A stretch of DNA of 64,000 nucleotides, taken from positions 1 through 64,000 of the forward strand of contig JAFIGT010000032.1 in the NCBI GenBank assembly GCA_017849585.1, in the 5' to 3' direction. Origin of the DNA: Verrucomicrobium sp. Lineage in GTDB: Bacteria > Verrucomicrobiota > Verrucomicrobiia > Methylacidiphilales > UBA1321. The translations under genes were made by a program, and so were the position numbers. Positions 1 through 9,872 of this stretch are shown here, one piece after another. How positions within the stretch are numbered: the first letter of the stretch is position 1; each line of letters opens with the position of its first letter. The notes under the pieces are model-generated. The model was given only the letters and a program-made list of their open reading frames with translations. It was not told the DNA's origin and made no database searches.

Positions 1-657
1 CATGCGTTGACCGGTTTCGTAGTAACGCTTGCCATGACGCGCGGCCACCTTGTGCATCTGCCAGTGCATCCCCGTGGAAGTGCCGTCATAGACCTGCATG
101 CGGTACATGCCGACGTTGCGATCCTTCGTGTCGGGGTCTTGCGTGTAGACCGTCGGGAACGTGACGAACGGACCGCCATCCTGCGGCCAGCAGGTGAGGA
201 CCGGCAACGAGCGTAGATCGAAGTCCGGCTTTTCGCTGCCGTCGAAACGGACGATCACATCCTTGCATGGACCGCTTTTTGTGTGGGCAGGGCGTGCGTG
301 GATGACGTCGATGCCCTGCTTCAAAAGTTCCCACGCCTCGCCCATGGAACGCGGCGGTTTCGCTTTCATCAGGAAGCCAAGTTGATTGGCAATCTCATCG
401 ATGCTGTCGACTTTCAGAGCGAGCGCCATGCGGCGATGGGAGCCGAAGGAATTGATCAGAACGGGAAAGGGCGAGATCGTACCGTTGTCGAGCACGGGCT
501 TTTCGATGAGCAACGCTTTGCCGCCGTTGGGCGATTTCATTTCGCGATCAGCCAGGGCGGTGATTTCGAGATTCGTTTTGACCGGTTCCGAAATTCGAAT
601 GAGTTCGCCCGCTGCTTCCAGCGCGGTCACAAACTCAGCTTGCGACGAATAAGCCAT
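1..657 (-). CDS. ubiD: UbiD-family decarboxylase (N-terminal 219 residues, cut by window edge)
   Basis: Translating the minus strand from the ATG at 657 gives 219 codons, open to the window edge. UbiD enzymes use prenylated FMN to decarboxylate 4-hydroxy-3-polyprenylbenzoate or related aromatic acids in ubiquinone or menaquinone synthesis. The stretch DRNVGMYRMQVYDGTSTGMH near residues 178-197 is the family's cofactor and substrate signature. It is preceded by the usual CWPxDGGPFVTFP segment. Family members are about 480-500 residues, so roughly half is missing. The gene is divergent from the addB-like gene at 767, with about 110 bp between them. The exact substrate (quinone pathway or another aromatic acid) cannot be decided from this fragment. 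The family call is firm. Confidence 0.9.
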   Translation of the reverse strand, partial: MAYSSQAEFVTALEAAGELIRISEPVKTNLEITALADREMKSPNGGKALLIEKPVLDNGTISPFPVLINSFGSHRRMALALKVDSIDEIANQLGFLMKAKPPRSMGEAWELLKQGIDVIHARPAHTKSGPCKDVIVRFDGSEKPDFDLRSLPVLTCWPQDGGPFVTFPTVYTQDPDTKDRNVGMYRMQVYDGTSTGMHWQMHKVAARHGKRYYETGQRM

Positions 658-766
658 GAAACATTTTTATCAGGAACTATGGGAATCAGAAAGGGGATTT
701 CTGCTTTTTCTGGCGACCGTCAAAATCCATTAGTCACCTCAAAAACTTCTGCCATACTTTTTCCCG

Positions 767-3700
767 ATGCCCACCGCTCCCCGTGAATCCTCCGCCCGCT
801 CGCGTCAGCTCTGGCTGGCGGGTAATTGGGCGGAGATGTGGCGTGCCGTGGTCCTCCCCTGGCTGCGCGAACAAGCCGCGCAGGCGTGGCGGGACCGACG
901 GCCCACGGTCGTGCTGGTACCGAGTCGCGCCACGGGATTTTACGTCCACGAACGCGTGGTGCAGGCCGGATTCAATCTCGCCGCGATCCACTTCTGGACG
1001 CCGTCCGATGCGCGAATGAACCTTCAGAAATACTTTCCCGGCATCCGGCCCACTCCCTCGCGGGAAATGCTTCAGCTCTTCGCCACGCTCGCGGCGGAAG
1101 AAGTCCTGCACCGTGATCCCGACAACCGCACAGCGGCGGCCATCGCGGTGGAGCCTGCCGCTTTCATTCAGACGGTGGATCAACTAGCCGGGGCCGGTTG
1201 GGATCTCGGCGACGTGGCGGAAGCGCCGCTTCGCGCGGTCGTGAAGCAATGGCATGCGTTGCTCCAGCGGCATGGATTTCAGACGGTGCAGGAAATCGAC
1301 CGCGCCTTGATCGCCCAAGCGGGTGCGGCTGCGCCGAAGATCGCAAAAGTGATCGTGGCGGGATTCGACGGCGCGCATTGGTCCGAATGGCCGCTGCTGC
1401 AAGCGGTCGTGGAAACCGCGCAATCTGCGACCGTGGCTCTGGTCTCGCCGAAACTCGGTTGGGAAGAGATGGATCAGGCGTGGATCGGGACGTGGGAGGA
1501 ACGCTTCGGCGCCGCGCAACCGTGCGAGGATGCGAGCGACGAGATATTGCCGCAACCGTATCTCCCGTTGCAAAGCGCCCTGCATGCGCACGAGGTGCGG
1601 ACACAAACGAAATCCGCTTCCGTTTCTTTTTATCTCGGGCGCAATGTGCGCGGTGAAGCGGAAGCGATCGTTGCCGCAACGCTGGAGATGACACAGCAAA
1701 AAGACTGTACGCGTCTCGGTATTGTTTTTCCCGGTATCTGCCCGCTCGCGCGGGAAGTGGCGGCGCTGTTGGAAAAAGTGGCGTTGCCCTGTGACGACGC
1801 ATTTGGTTTCACCCAGTCCGGTTCGTTCGAACGAGCCGACTGGCGGGCATGGCGCGACTGGCAGGAATCACCGGGACTCGCGCGCTTGCTTGCGCTGCTT
1901 GAATTCGTGCCGGTGTCCGTGCTGCTGCCGGAGGAGTTCCAAGGTGCCTCGCGCACGATCAGTCGTGCAGACATTGAGTTCGCCCTCCGCGAGACATTCA
2001 AGGAAGTATTGCTTGATGACGTAACGGTGTTGCGTGCTTGGCTCGCGCCATCCAACCACACGCGCGATAAGGCGGCGGTGGCATGTCTCGACGCACTTCT
2101 GCCGCTGCCGGAACGCGCGACATGGAAGATCATGACCGACGCGGTACTGGCGATGCATCGCCGCTTGGGCTGGACCGAGCGCGCAGAACAGCTCGCGCTC
2201 GCCATCCACCGCACGGACTATTTGAATGAAGAAACTGTTTCGCGTGCCGCCTTCCTGCGCTGGCTCGATGAAGTGGCCGTTTCGACGCAGAAACAGCGCG
2301 GCGCGGAGAGCAATCACCGCTACGGACGCATCCATCTCCTCAATTATAACGAGGCGGAAAAACAGCAGTGGTCGCACCTCATTCTCACGAGCGTGAGCGA
2401 AGGCGTCTGGCCGCCCTCGGGCAGTGACTCCGGTTTCTTGAGCCGCAATGAAGTGGTGAAGTTGAATCGTTCGGTGCGCCGTTTGAACGTCACCGCCACG
2501 CAGCAGGGGAGTCAAGGTGAGGGCCACGTTAGTCTCGAAGCCGGGAAAGGATTATGCCTCGGTCCGCTCGAGCGTCGCTTACTGGCGGAGAGTCAATCGT
2601 TGGGCATTCTGGAGAACGTGAGCGTTTCGCTGGCCGTGACCGCCCGCCTTGGCGAGGAGAAATCGTCGGGGCAGGTGCTCGCGCCGGGTGAATTCCTCAC
2701 GCGCTTGTACGCGTTGCAAACTGGTAAAGTGCTCGACGATACCGCGACGGAAGAGTTGTGCACTGCTTCGGAGAAACGCGCGCGCGAGGTGCTGGATGGA
2801 TTGGCATCTGTGTCGGTTGCTGCGGACGATATCACTTCCACCGCTCGCGCCTACGCGACACGGCGCGATACGGCGCAGGTTTTCGGTGAATTCGATTTCA
2901 GCTTGCGTGCTCCCCTCGCGATCATGCCCACGTTGTCGTGCGGGGAATGGGAATCAGCATTGAAGGAACCGGCGGCGATGTGGTTGCGGAAATTCCTGCG
3001 CGTGCAACCGGTCGAAGAGGCGAGTGTGGAGAATGTGCTCCTGCCTGTGCGCGGTACGTGGACGCATCGGTGGCTTTCGAAAGTCGGCATGCCCCGCAGC
3101 AAACAATTTTTTCCATGGCCTACGCTCGAAGAAGTTCTAGGACGACAGGAACAGCAGGCTGTTGAGCAGCGCGATCAGGTGGAAAAGATTTTGCAGCAAT
3201 GCGGTCGGTCGCTGCCGGTCTGGTGGGTGTCGCTCTGGCGCGAAGCGCGGTTCCAAGTCCGCGAACTCACCGCCGTGCTGGCTCCCGCCCGCGAGTGGCC
3301 TGCCTTTGCCACGGAATATGAACTGCCGGAAACGGAGTGCGATTTCAGCGAGGGCGCACTGCCGTCGCTGCGACTGAAGGGCCGTATCGATTTACTGCTG
3401 GCATGGACTTTGCCGACGGACGAATCACTTCCGCCGGAACTCTGGCTGGTCGATTTCAAGACGGGTGGCGCGAGTCGGGCCATGACGGTCAGTGAACTCA
3501 GCAAGGGCAATGGCGTTCAGCTCGCGCTCTACGCGCTGGCCTTGCGGCAACTCGGCGCCACGGCGGTGCAGGCGAGTTTGTTGCGGCCCGGCGAAATGTT
3601 GCGGGAACAGATGAGTCTCGAGAAGTTCGACGGTTTCCGCGACGCCTGGCAGGAATTGCAGCGCATGCAGGCCGGGGGATGCTTCGGTGTGCACGGCGAA

Positions 3701-3817
3701 TTACGTTCGGAATATCGCCACGCGAAGGCCTATCCGCTCGCGACGCTGGCCATCGATCCCGATGTGCTGGAAGAGAAATGGGCGCGCTCGCACCCGGCCT
3801 GGAGTGACGTGGTATGA
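767..3817 (+). CDS. addB: AddB-like nuclease/inactive-helicase subunit of an AddAB-type exonuclease
   Basis: 1016 residues. The partner gene at 3814 overlaps it by ATGA, so the two products probably form one complex that resects double-strand breaks for RecA-dependent repair. No Walker A motif is visible at the N-terminus, as expected for AddB-type subunits. A helicase-like segment ending in SEGVWP lies near residues 545-550. The C-terminus carries a RecB-type PD-(D/E)XK nuclease: GRIDLL near 870, VDFKTG near 893, and QLALYA about 25 residues later. The Cys cluster that binds Fe-S around the nuclease of Bacillus AddB is not evident. ATG at 767 is the first start in frame; no clear ribosome-binding site precedes it. 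Sequence similarity to classical AddB looks low, so the name rests on domain architecture and context. Confidence 0.75.
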   Translation: MPTAPRESSARSRQLWLAGNWAEMWRAVVLPWLREQAAQAWRDRRPTVVLVPSRATGFYVHERVVQAGFNLAAIHFWTPSDARMNLQKYFPGIRPTPSREMLQLFATLAAEEVLHRDPDNRTAAAIAVEPAAFIQTVDQLAGAGWDLGDVAEAPLRAVVKQWHALLQRHGFQTVQEIDRALIAQAGAAAPKIAKVIVAGFDGAHWSEWPLLQAVVETAQSATVALVSPKLGWEEMDQAWIGTWEERFGAAQPCEDASDEILPQPYLPLQSALHAHEVRTQTKSASVSFYLGRNVRGEAEAIVAATLEMTQQKDCTRLGIVFPGICPLAREVAALLEKVALPCDDAFGFTQSGSFERADWRAWRDWQESPGLARLLALLEFVPVSVLLPEEFQGASRTISRADIEFALRETFKEVLLDDVTVLRAWLAPSNHTRDKAAVACLDALLPLPERATWKIMTDAVLAMHRRLGWTERAEQLALAIHRTDYLNEETVSRAAFLRWLDEVAVSTQKQRGAESNHRYGRIHLLNYNEAEKQQWSHLILTSVSEGVWPPSGSDSGFLSRNEVVKLNRSVRRLNVTATQQGSQGEGHVSLEAGKGLCLGPLERRLLAESQSLGILENVSVSLAVTARLGEEKSSGQVLAPGEFLTRLYALQTGKVLDDTATEELCTASEKRAREVLDGLASVSVAADDITSTARAYATRRDTAQVFGEFDFSLRAPLAIMPTLSCGEWESALKEPAAMWLRKFLRVQPVEEASVENVLLPVRGTWTHRWLSKVGMPRSKQFFPWPTLEEVLGRQEQQAVEQRDQVEKILQQCGRSLPVWWVSLWREARFQVRELTAVLAPAREWPAFATEYELPETECDFSEGALPSLRLKGRIDLLLAWTLPTDESLPPELWLVDFKTGGASRAMTVSELSKGNGVQLALYALALRQLGATAVQASLLRPGEMLREQMSLEKFDGFRDAWQELQRMQAGGCFGVHGELRSEYRHAKAYPLATLAIDPDVLEEKWARSHPAWSDVV

Positions 3818-6800
3818 GCACCTCTCCTCAAATCCCCTTGGCCGACCACGACGACCGCGAGCGATTCATTTCCGGTCTCGCGAAAAACTTTGGCGTCATC
3901 GCTCCGGCGGGTGTGGGCAAGACCCACTCCATCGTCTCGCGCATTGTTTCAATGGCTCAGGCTCTCGACGCGCTAGATGTTCTCCCCACGCTCGTCGTCG
4001 TCACCTACACGAATCGCGCTGCGCAGGAAATGCAGCGCCGCGCGCGCGCGCGCATTCTCGAACACGCGTCGCGTCCCGAAATTCTCGGCGCGTTCAATCG
4101 CGCGTACTTTGGCACAATCCACAGTTTCTGTTTGCGCCTGTTGCAAGCCTATGGTCACGCCATTGGTGTGCCGGGCCGCGCGCAATTGCTCGAGGACGAT
4201 ACCGAACTCTGGAGCCGGTTCACGCGGCAACGGGACGTGCTGGAAACGATCATGCAGGGGCCGGGTCTGAATATCCTGCTGCGGCACATTCCCGTGCAGG
4301 CCGTGTTCGCCCTCGCGCGCGATCTTGATCCGCGCACGCCTGTGGTGCCGGTGAACGATCCGTGCCCGGACCTCCGCGCGGAGAGTTTACTCACGTTCGT
4401 GCCAGAGAAGAAAGTGGCGCTTAAGAAGATCATGCAAGATCAGGCCGCGCTCACCCGCTGGTTGGAGGGTTTGAAGAATGGCGACGACTTCCTGCCATTG
4501 CTGCAGCCTACCTCGAGTTCCGCTTCGTTCGTCGAACTCTGGCAAACGACGATGACCCCGCTGCGCCGCTGGCTGGGCCGCGTGACGTTGCATGCCGCCT
4601 CGCGCTTGGCGCGGGAATATCAGGCCTTCCGCGCGGCGTCAGGCTTTCTCACGTTTCAGGATCAGATTACGCTCGCGGCCGATCTCCTCACGCAACCCGC
4701 CGTCGCGCGCTCCATCCGGCAGGAGAATTACCACATCATTCTCGACGAAGCGCAGGACACCGACCCGGAACAATTCTTCGTGCTGCTCGAATCGGCCAAG
4801 CACGCTGAGCAACCCGGCGACCTGCCGCAGGCAGGGCATTTTGCGATGGTAGGCGATCACCAGCAATCGATCTACGGCAAGCGTGCCGATCTCGCGGTGT
4901 ATCAAAAACTCCATCGAGAACTGACCGGAGCGGATGACGGCGAAGAATCGCGTTTCTCGGTGACGTTTCGCTGTGCGCAGCATGTGGTCGATTTCGTGAA
5001 TGGCACCTTCCCCCATCTCTTCACCGGCAAGGGCGGTCAGGTGGACTTCGTCCCGCTGCAAGCGCGACCTCAGGCCACGAGCGGTCAGGTCGTGCGGTTG
5101 CAGGTGGAAAAGAAATTGCCTGCGGACGCCGATCCCGAAGCGCGCCTTTCCGATTCGCAACGCGCCCACATGGCCGCGAAGCAAATCGCCGCGTTCATTC
5201 ATCAGAGTGGCTTGAGCGGACTTCGCGCCCGCGAGTGGGGTCAGGTGGCGATTCTCTGCCCGCGCAAACTGTGGTTCGCGCCGCTCGTGCAGGAACTGAA
5301 AGCGGTCGGCATTCCGTGCCAGTTACATTCCATGCGCGAGATCGCGGGCGACAGTCCCGCCTACGCGTGGTTCTGCGCGTTGGTCTGGGTGATGGCGCAT
5401 CCGCGCGATGGTTACGAAGTCGTCGGCGTGCTGCGCGAAATCTTTGGCATTTCCGATCACGACCTCGCGGTTTTTGCCGACGGTCGCGACGGTGTTTTCC
5501 AACTGGCCGAGCCCACGCCTGGCGATCATCCCGTGGCGCAACAACTCAACGCGTTGGCCGCCTTGCGTGCGCAAGCGCTGACGAAACCGTTGCGCGATGC
5601 GGTGCGGCACGTGGTCGAGGGCGTTCACTTGCGCGAGCGATTGCAGTCGTTGCCGGTGGAGAATGGAACGGATGATTTCGACCGCGAGCTGAACGATCTC
5701 CTCATCTACGCGTCGATGGTCGAGTTGCAGGATGACCAGTGGCTCGATTTCGCGCAGCGGCTGAAGGATGGCTTCGATCACCCGCGTGAGACCGAGACCA
5801 CGCAGCGCCACGCATTGCAATTGATGACCTGTCAGAAAGCGAAAGGTCTGGAGTGGGACGCCGTCATTGTGCCGTTCCTCTTCCGCAAGATCCGCTCCGC
5901 CAGCCCGCGCTATCCGCAATGCTGGAAGGAACCGGGCAAGAAGGAACTCACCGTGTTGTTGAGCGGCGACGATCTGGACGATGATTTGAAATTCGCTGCG
6001 AAGGAAGCGGAGCGACAGGAGTTCGAACGTCTGCTCTACGTCACCTGCACGCGCGCGCGGGAGACGTTGGTGCTGACTGACGACCGCGCCGTGTTCGACG
6101 AAAAGGCGGAAGATTACTGGGCGATGAGCTTCGGGAATCTCTTGATCCGGCCCGACGAACTCAATCAGGACGCATGGAAAGCGTTGCCCACCGAAGTCAT
6201 CGCCGAAGCGCCGAAGGCAGTCGCGAAAACTCCCGCGCAGCAGGAGGAACTGGATTTTGCGGCGCTGCCTCTCGTTCCGGAAAAAGTCGACGTGGCCCTC
6301 GCGCAAAAGATCGCGCACGACTTCCCCCGGCGCGTCACGCCACATGCGCTTGCCGTCCACTTCACCGCCGAGGAACCCGAGGCCCGGCTCGAGCGCGAAC
6401 CTGACCGGCCCGAGTTCGAGTCGCAAACCCCCGCCACGATGTACGGCACGTGGTGGCATGGCTTGATGGAAGCGATTCCGTGGAACGAACCTCGCGCAAA
6501 GTGGTCGGAACTCTTCGAGCAACATCTCGCTGGGTCGATCGATCCCGAGCGTTCGCGTCGCGAGTGGGAACTCTTTTTGCAATCACCGCTCGTCGCGAAG
6601 CTGAATCAGCCCGACCGGATCTTTCAACCCGAAATGCCGTTCCTCTGGCGCGCGAAGACGGAGCAGGTCATTGAAGGCGTGATGGACTTGGCTGTGTTTG
6701 ATCCGCAGGCCGACGAATGGTTGGTGATCGACTGGAAGACAAATCGTCTCGGCGCCGCAGGTATGAATGAGCTCGCGGAAATTTATCGCGGGCAGGTCGT

Positions 6801-6894
6801 CGCCTATATCCAGGCGCTGGGCGAATTATTCGGCAAGCCGGTGCGGGGGATTTTGTACTCCACCACCCGGGGCGAATGGATTGAAGTTGTCTGA
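3814..6894 (+). CDS. addA: AddA-like UvrD/RecB-family helicase-nuclease
   Basis: 1026 residues; the start codon overlaps the addB-like stop (ATGA). All superfamily 1A helicase motifs are visible: Walker A APAGVGKT (about 30-37), motif Ia TYTNRAAQEM, GTIHSFC, Walker B LDEAQDTD (about 311), motif III VGDHQQSIYGKR, motif V MTCQKAKGLEWD and motif VI LLYVTCTRARE. A C-terminal RecB-type nuclease follows, with EGVMDL near 952, VIDWKTN near 971 and GQVVAYI. It is therefore the ATP-driven translocase plus one nuclease, and the upstream partner supplies the second. Shorter than Bacillus AddA (about 1230 residues). The last 69 bases are overlapped on the other strand by the small gene at 6826-7143. Confidence 0.85.
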   Translation: MSTSPQIPLADHDDRERFISGLAKNFGVIAPAGVGKTHSIVSRIVSMAQALDALDVLPTLVVVTYTNRAAQEMQRRARARILEHASRPEILGAFNRAYFGTIHSFCLRLLQAYGHAIGVPGRAQLLEDDTELWSRFTRQRDVLETIMQGPGLNILLRHIPVQAVFALARDLDPRTPVVPVNDPCPDLRAESLLTFVPEKKVALKKIMQDQAALTRWLEGLKNGDDFLPLLQPTSSSASFVELWQTTMTPLRRWLGRVTLHAASRLAREYQAFRAASGFLTFQDQITLAADLLTQPAVARSIRQENYHIILDEAQDTDPEQFFVLLESAKHAEQPGDLPQAGHFAMVGDHQQSIYGKRADLAVYQKLHRELTGADDGEESRFSVTFRCAQHVVDFVNGTFPHLFTGKGGQVDFVPLQARPQATSGQVVRLQVEKKLPADADPEARLSDSQRAHMAAKQIAAFIHQSGLSGLRAREWGQVAILCPRKLWFAPLVQELKAVGIPCQLHSMREIAGDSPAYAWFCALVWVMAHPRDGYEVVGVLREIFGISDHDLAVFADGRDGVFQLAEPTPGDHPVAQQLNALAALRAQALTKPLRDAVRHVVEGVHLRERLQSLPVENGTDDFDRELNDLLIYASMVELQDDQWLDFAQRLKDGFDHPRETETTQRHALQLMTCQKAKGLEWDAVIVPFLFRKIRSASPRYPQCWKEPGKKELTVLLSGDDLDDDLKFAAKEAERQEFERLLYVTCTRARETLVLTDDRAVFDEKAEDYWAMSFGNLLIRPDELNQDAWKALPTEVIAEAPKAVAKTPAQQEELDFAALPLVPEKVDVALAQKIAHDFPRRVTPHALAVHFTAEEPEARLEREPDRPEFESQTPATMYGTWWHGLMEAIPWNEPRAKWSELFEQHLAGSIDPERSRREWELFLQSPLVAKLNQPDRIFQPEMPFLWRAKTEQVIEGVMDLAVFDPQADEWLVIDWKTNRLGAAGMNELAEIYRGQVVAYIQALGELFGKPVRGILYSTTRGEWIEVV

Positions 6895-7143
6895 ATCGTC
6901 GTCGTCTTCATCGACCGGTGGACGTTCCGGCGGCAATTCAGTGTGACAGCCTTGGCCACGACACACGCAGAGCAAGTGACCGCGCACCAGCGCCTCCACT
7001 TCCTTATCGGGAAGCGAGTCAATATACTCTCGGCGCTTTTCCGGTGCGATGACATGCACTTCCGACAGCGGGCAGGTAGCCAGCGGAACAGGATGGAGAG
7101 GACAATGGTCCGCCAGGATTTTCAGGGATTCTCGCGGGTGCAT
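6826..7143 (-). CDS. Small Cys-rich acidic-tailed protein, unknown
   Basis: 105 residues from the ATG at 7143. A strong AAGGAGG site sits about 8 bases upstream and decides the start over a longer frame beginning at 7188. The protein has Cys at 14 and 24 and a CVCRGQGCH cluster at 59-67, which looks like a metal-binding knuckle. A low-complexity Asp-rich stretch lies near residues 77-83, and the end is Pro/Gly-rich. There is no signal peptide or membrane segment. The 3' end overlaps the addA-like gene by 69 bases in a convergent arrangement. No family is recognised. The ribosome-binding site and organised cysteines argue that it is real. Confidence 0.6.
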   Translation of the reverse strand: MHPRESLKILADHCPLHPVPLATCPLSEVHVIAPEKRREYIDSLPDKEVEALVRGHLLCVCRGQGCHTELPPERPPVDEDDDDSDNFNPFAPGGGVQNPPHRLAE

Positions 7144-7232
7144 GAAAAAAACCTCCTTACACAATCGGATGCAATTTTCAGAATTCAAGTGCGGACTTAG
7201 CGCCTGTGGACCGGATAAAGTCTTCCTGCCAA

Positions 7233-7250
7233 CCCCATGCCAAAATGGGG
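7233..7250. other. Short hairpin upstream of dnaK
   Basis: CCCCAT at 7233-7238 and ATGGGG at 7245-7250 form a perfect 6-bp inverted repeat around GCCAAA, about 147 bases before the dnaK start. The 253-bp gap 7144-7396 is otherwise AT-rich and must hold the dnaK promoter, but no convincing -35/-10 pair or CIRCE element was seen. The hairpin may be leader structure or chance. Confidence 0.3.
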
Positions 7251-7396
7251 GATTGAGTCAGAACGTTACTCGATAGTGTCAATTTGTCGCGGTTTGGCGC
7301 CTAAGTATCTGGATTTCATTTTTATAACTATTTGGAAATCAACGATTCATTCATTTTTTTAAATGCGGAACGCCCCCTGCAGAGGTGATGGTATCT

Positions 7397-9352
7397 ATGG
7401 CTAAAATTCTCGGAATCGATCTTGGAACGACCAACTCCTGTATGGCCGTAATGGAAAACGGTGAGCCGGTAGTTCTCGAAAACTCGGAAGGTGCGCGGAC
7501 CACGCCGTCCATTGTGGCCTTCACCAAGACCGGCGAACGCCTCGTTGGCCAGGCCGCCAAGCGTCAGGCTGTCACGAATCCGACCAACACGGTTTTCTCG
7601 GTCAAGCGTTTCATCGGTCGCAAATTTTCGGAAGTGAAGGACGAACTCGGCCGCATGCCGTACAAAGTCGTGGCCGCCGCCAATGGCGATGCCGCGATCG
7701 AAGTGGAAGTGAAGGGCGAAAAGAAAGTTTACTCGCCGCAGGAAATTTCCAGCTTCATTCTCTCCAAGCTCAAGGCGGACGCCGAGGCGAAGCTCGGTGA
7801 AAAGATCACGCAGGCTGTCATCACTGTTCCCGCGTACTTTAACGACAGTGAGCGTCAGGCCACGAAAGATGCCGGCAAGATCGCCGGTCTCGAAGTGCTC
7901 CGCATCATCAATGAGCCCACGGCCGCCTCGCTCGCCTACGGTCTCGACAAGAAGAAGGACGAAGAAATCGCCGTGTACGACCTTGGCGGTGGTACATTCG
8001 ATATCTCCGTGCTCGAAATCGGCGACGGCGTTTTTGAAGTGAAGGCCACCAACGGCGACACTCACCTCGGCGGCGACGACTGGGATCACACCATCATGGA
8101 CTGGCTTCTGGCCGAGTTCAAAGCGGATAGCGGCATCGACCTCAAGGGGCAGGCCGACGCGGTCCAGCGCCTCAAAGAAGAATCGGAAAAGGCGAAGATC
8201 GCCCTCTCCTCCGCGCAGGAATACGAAATCAACCTGCCGTTCATCACGGCTGATGCGACCGGTCCGAAGCACATCCAGAAGAAGCTCACCCGCGCCAAGC
8301 TCGAACAACTTACCGAAGGTCTACTCGAACGCACCATCAAGCCGGTCAAGGCTTGCTTGGCGGACGCGAAGATGAAGGAATCCGACATCGATGAACTCGT
8401 CCTCGTCGGTGGTATGACCCGTATGCCGAAGGTCATCGAGACTGCGCACAAGCTCATCAACAAGGAACCCCACAAGGGCGTCAACCCGGACGAAGTCGTC
8501 GCCATCGGCGCGGCCATCCAGGGCGGCGTGCTCAAGGGCGAAGTCAAGGACGTGCTCCTGCTCGACGTGACCCCGCTCACGCTGGCGATTGAAACCGCCG
8601 GCAGCGTGGCCACCCCGATGATCCCGCGCAACACCACGATCCCGACCAAGAAATCCCAGACCTTCAGCACCTACTCGGACAACCAGCCCGGCGTGGAAAT
8701 CAAGGTCCTCCAGGGCGAACGCCCGCTCGCTCGCGACAACAAGCAGCTCGGCACGTTCCACCTCGACGGCATCCCCCCGGCCCCTCGTGGCGTGCCCCAG
8801 ATCGAAGTCACCTTTGACATCGACGCCAACGGCATTCTCCACGTCTCCGCGAAGGATCTCGGCACCGGCAAGGAACAGAAGATCTCCATCACCGGTTCCG
8901 GCGGTCTCTCGAAGGAAGAAATCGACAAGATGACCAAGGAAGCCGAAGCCCACGCGGAAGAAGACCGCAAGGCCAAGGAAAAAATCGAAATCCGCAACCA
9001 GACCGACAACTCGGCCTACGCGGCGGAAAAGCTCCTCAAGGACCTCGGCGAGAAAATCGACGCGGCCAAGAAGAAGGAAATCGAAGACGAAATTGCCAAG
9101 GTGAAGGAAACCCTCAAGGGCGACGACACCGACGCGATGAAGAAGGCTTCCGACGAACTCAACACCAAGCTGCAGGCGATCTCCGCCGAGCTCTACAAGG
9201 CAGCCGCCGAAGCGGGCGCTGGTGGAGCCGGTCCGACCCCGCAGGATGTCCCGCCCGGAGCGGGCGCGACTGAAGAGCCCAAGGCCAAGAAGGCCGACGG
9301 CGACGTGGTCGACGCCGACTTCGAAGTCATCGACAAGGACAAGAAGAAATAA
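7397..9352 (+). CDS. dnaK: Chaperone DnaK (Hsp70)
   Basis: 651 residues starting [17 protein letters not shown] (7385) and ATG (7388) lie upstream in frame, but GAGGTG at 7382-7387 is well placed as the ribosome-binding site for the ATG at 7397, which also matches the usual DnaK N-terminus. The protein is a cytoplasmic ATP-dependent chaperone. Visible signatures are the phosphate loops GIDLGTTNS and [10 protein letters not shown], the linker [11 protein letters not shown] before the substrate-binding domain, and the acidic C-terminal tail [15 protein letters not shown], close to the canonical co-chaperone-binding EEVD-like end. grpE, dnaJ and hrcA are not beside it; groES and groEL follow. 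The length is standard. Confidence 0.98.
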   Translation: MAKILGIDLGTTNSCMAVMENGEPVVLENSEGARTTPSIVAFTKTGERLVGQAAKRQAVTNPTNTVFSVKRFIGRKFSEVKDELGRMPYKVVAAANGDAAIEVEVKGEKKVYSPQEISSFILSKLKADAEAKLGEKITQAVITVPAYFNDSERQATKDAGKIAGLEVLRIINEPTAASLAYGLDKKKDEEIAVYDLGGGTFDISVLEIGDGVFEVKATNGDTHLGGDDWDHTIMDWLLAEFKADSGIDLKGQADAVQRLKEESEKAKIALSSAQEYEINLPFITADATGPKHIQKKLTRAKLEQLTEGLLERTIKPVKACLADAKMKESDIDELVLVGGMTRMPKVIETAHKLINKEPHKGVNPDEVVAIGAAIQGGVLKGEVKDVLLLDVTPLTLAIETAGSVATPMIPRNTTIPTKKSQTFSTYSDNQPGVEIKVLQGERPLARDNKQLGTFHLDGIPPAPRGVPQIEVTFDIDANGILHVSAKDLGTGKEQKISITGSGGLSKEEIDKMTKEAEAHAEEDRKAKEKIEIRNQTDNSAYAAEKLLKDLGEKIDAAKKKEIEDEIAKVKETLKGDDTDAMKKASDELNTKLQAISAELYKAAAEAGAGGAGPTPQDVPPGAGATEEPKAKKADGDVVDADFEVIDKDKKK

Positions 9353-9403
9353 TTTCAGTAATCGAAATTGATTCGATGGATTGATGTCCTGACCTGTTCC
9401 TTA

Positions 9404-9458
9404 CCTGGAGGGCGTTTCGATGAAACGCCTCCGGCGATTCTCCGAGTCGCCCTCCAGG
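9404..9458 (+). repeat. Three-way-junction palindrome between dnaK and groES
   Basis: Three nested perfect or near-perfect stems fit in 55 bases. The outer stem pairs CCTGGAG (9404-9410) with CTCCAGG (9452-9458). Hairpin 1 is GGCGTTTC-GAT-GAAACGCC (9411-9429). After a TCC linker, hairpin 2 is GGCGATTC-TCC-GAGTCGCC (9433-9451), with one G-T pair. The three abut with almost no unpaired bases. Its end is 75 bases before the groES start. It could be a REP-like mobile palindrome, an RNA processing or stabilising element, or a temperature-responsive leader. The structure is read directly; the function is unknown. Confidence 0.7.
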
Positions 9459-9533
9459 AAAAGACCGGGCGGACACCCACCCAATCGAATCAATTTTATA
9501 CACACAACCCAACCCCATAGGAGGAAAACACAT

Positions 9534-9830
9534 ATGGCAAACGTCAATGTACGTCCCCTCGGCGACCGCGTACTCGTACAGCAGGTCGAAGAGCAAGAAG
9601 TGAAAAAAGGCGGAATCATCATTCCCGATTCAGCCAAGGAAAAACCCCAGGAAGCCAAAGTCATCGCGGTCGGTTCCGGCAAGCGTGACGAAGCTGGCAA
9701 GCTCATCCCCTTCGAAGTGAAGAAGGGCGACAAAGTGCTCATCAGCAAATACGGCGGCACCGAAATCAAGATCGACGGCCAGACCTACCAGATCATGCGT
9801 GAGGACGATATCCTCGGCATCCTGGAATAA
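9534..9830 (+). CDS. groES: Co-chaperonin GroES (Hsp10)
   Basis: 98 residues, standard length. A longer frame opens at 9420 inside the upstream palindrome, but AGGAGG at 9519-9524 and the typical N-terminus ([10 protein letters not shown]) fix the start at 9534. GroES caps the GroEL ring to close the folding chamber. The mobile-loop region [20 protein letters not shown] and the C-terminal segment [10 protein letters not shown] match the family. It is followed 42 bases later by groEL, forming the usual two-gene unit. The 181-base gap from dnaK holds the cloverleaf palindrome and presumably a promoter, but no CIRCE repeat. Confidence 0.97.
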   Translation: MANVNVRPLGDRVLVQQVEEQEVKKGGIIIPDSAKEKPQEAKVIAVGSGKRDEAGKLIPFEVKKGDKVLISKYGGTEIKIDGQTYQIMREDDILGILE

Positions 9831-9872
9831 GGTTTCAGCCCCCACTCAAACTCAAAAAAGGAATAAACCACT

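Noticed and set aside
7144-9533. CIRCE (HrcA) element or sigma-32 promoter for dnaK and groES
   Set aside because: No TTAGCACTC/GAGTGCTAA pair was found. CCCCAT at 7233 resembles a sigma-32 -10 box, but no CTTGAA-like -35 box lies at the right distance.
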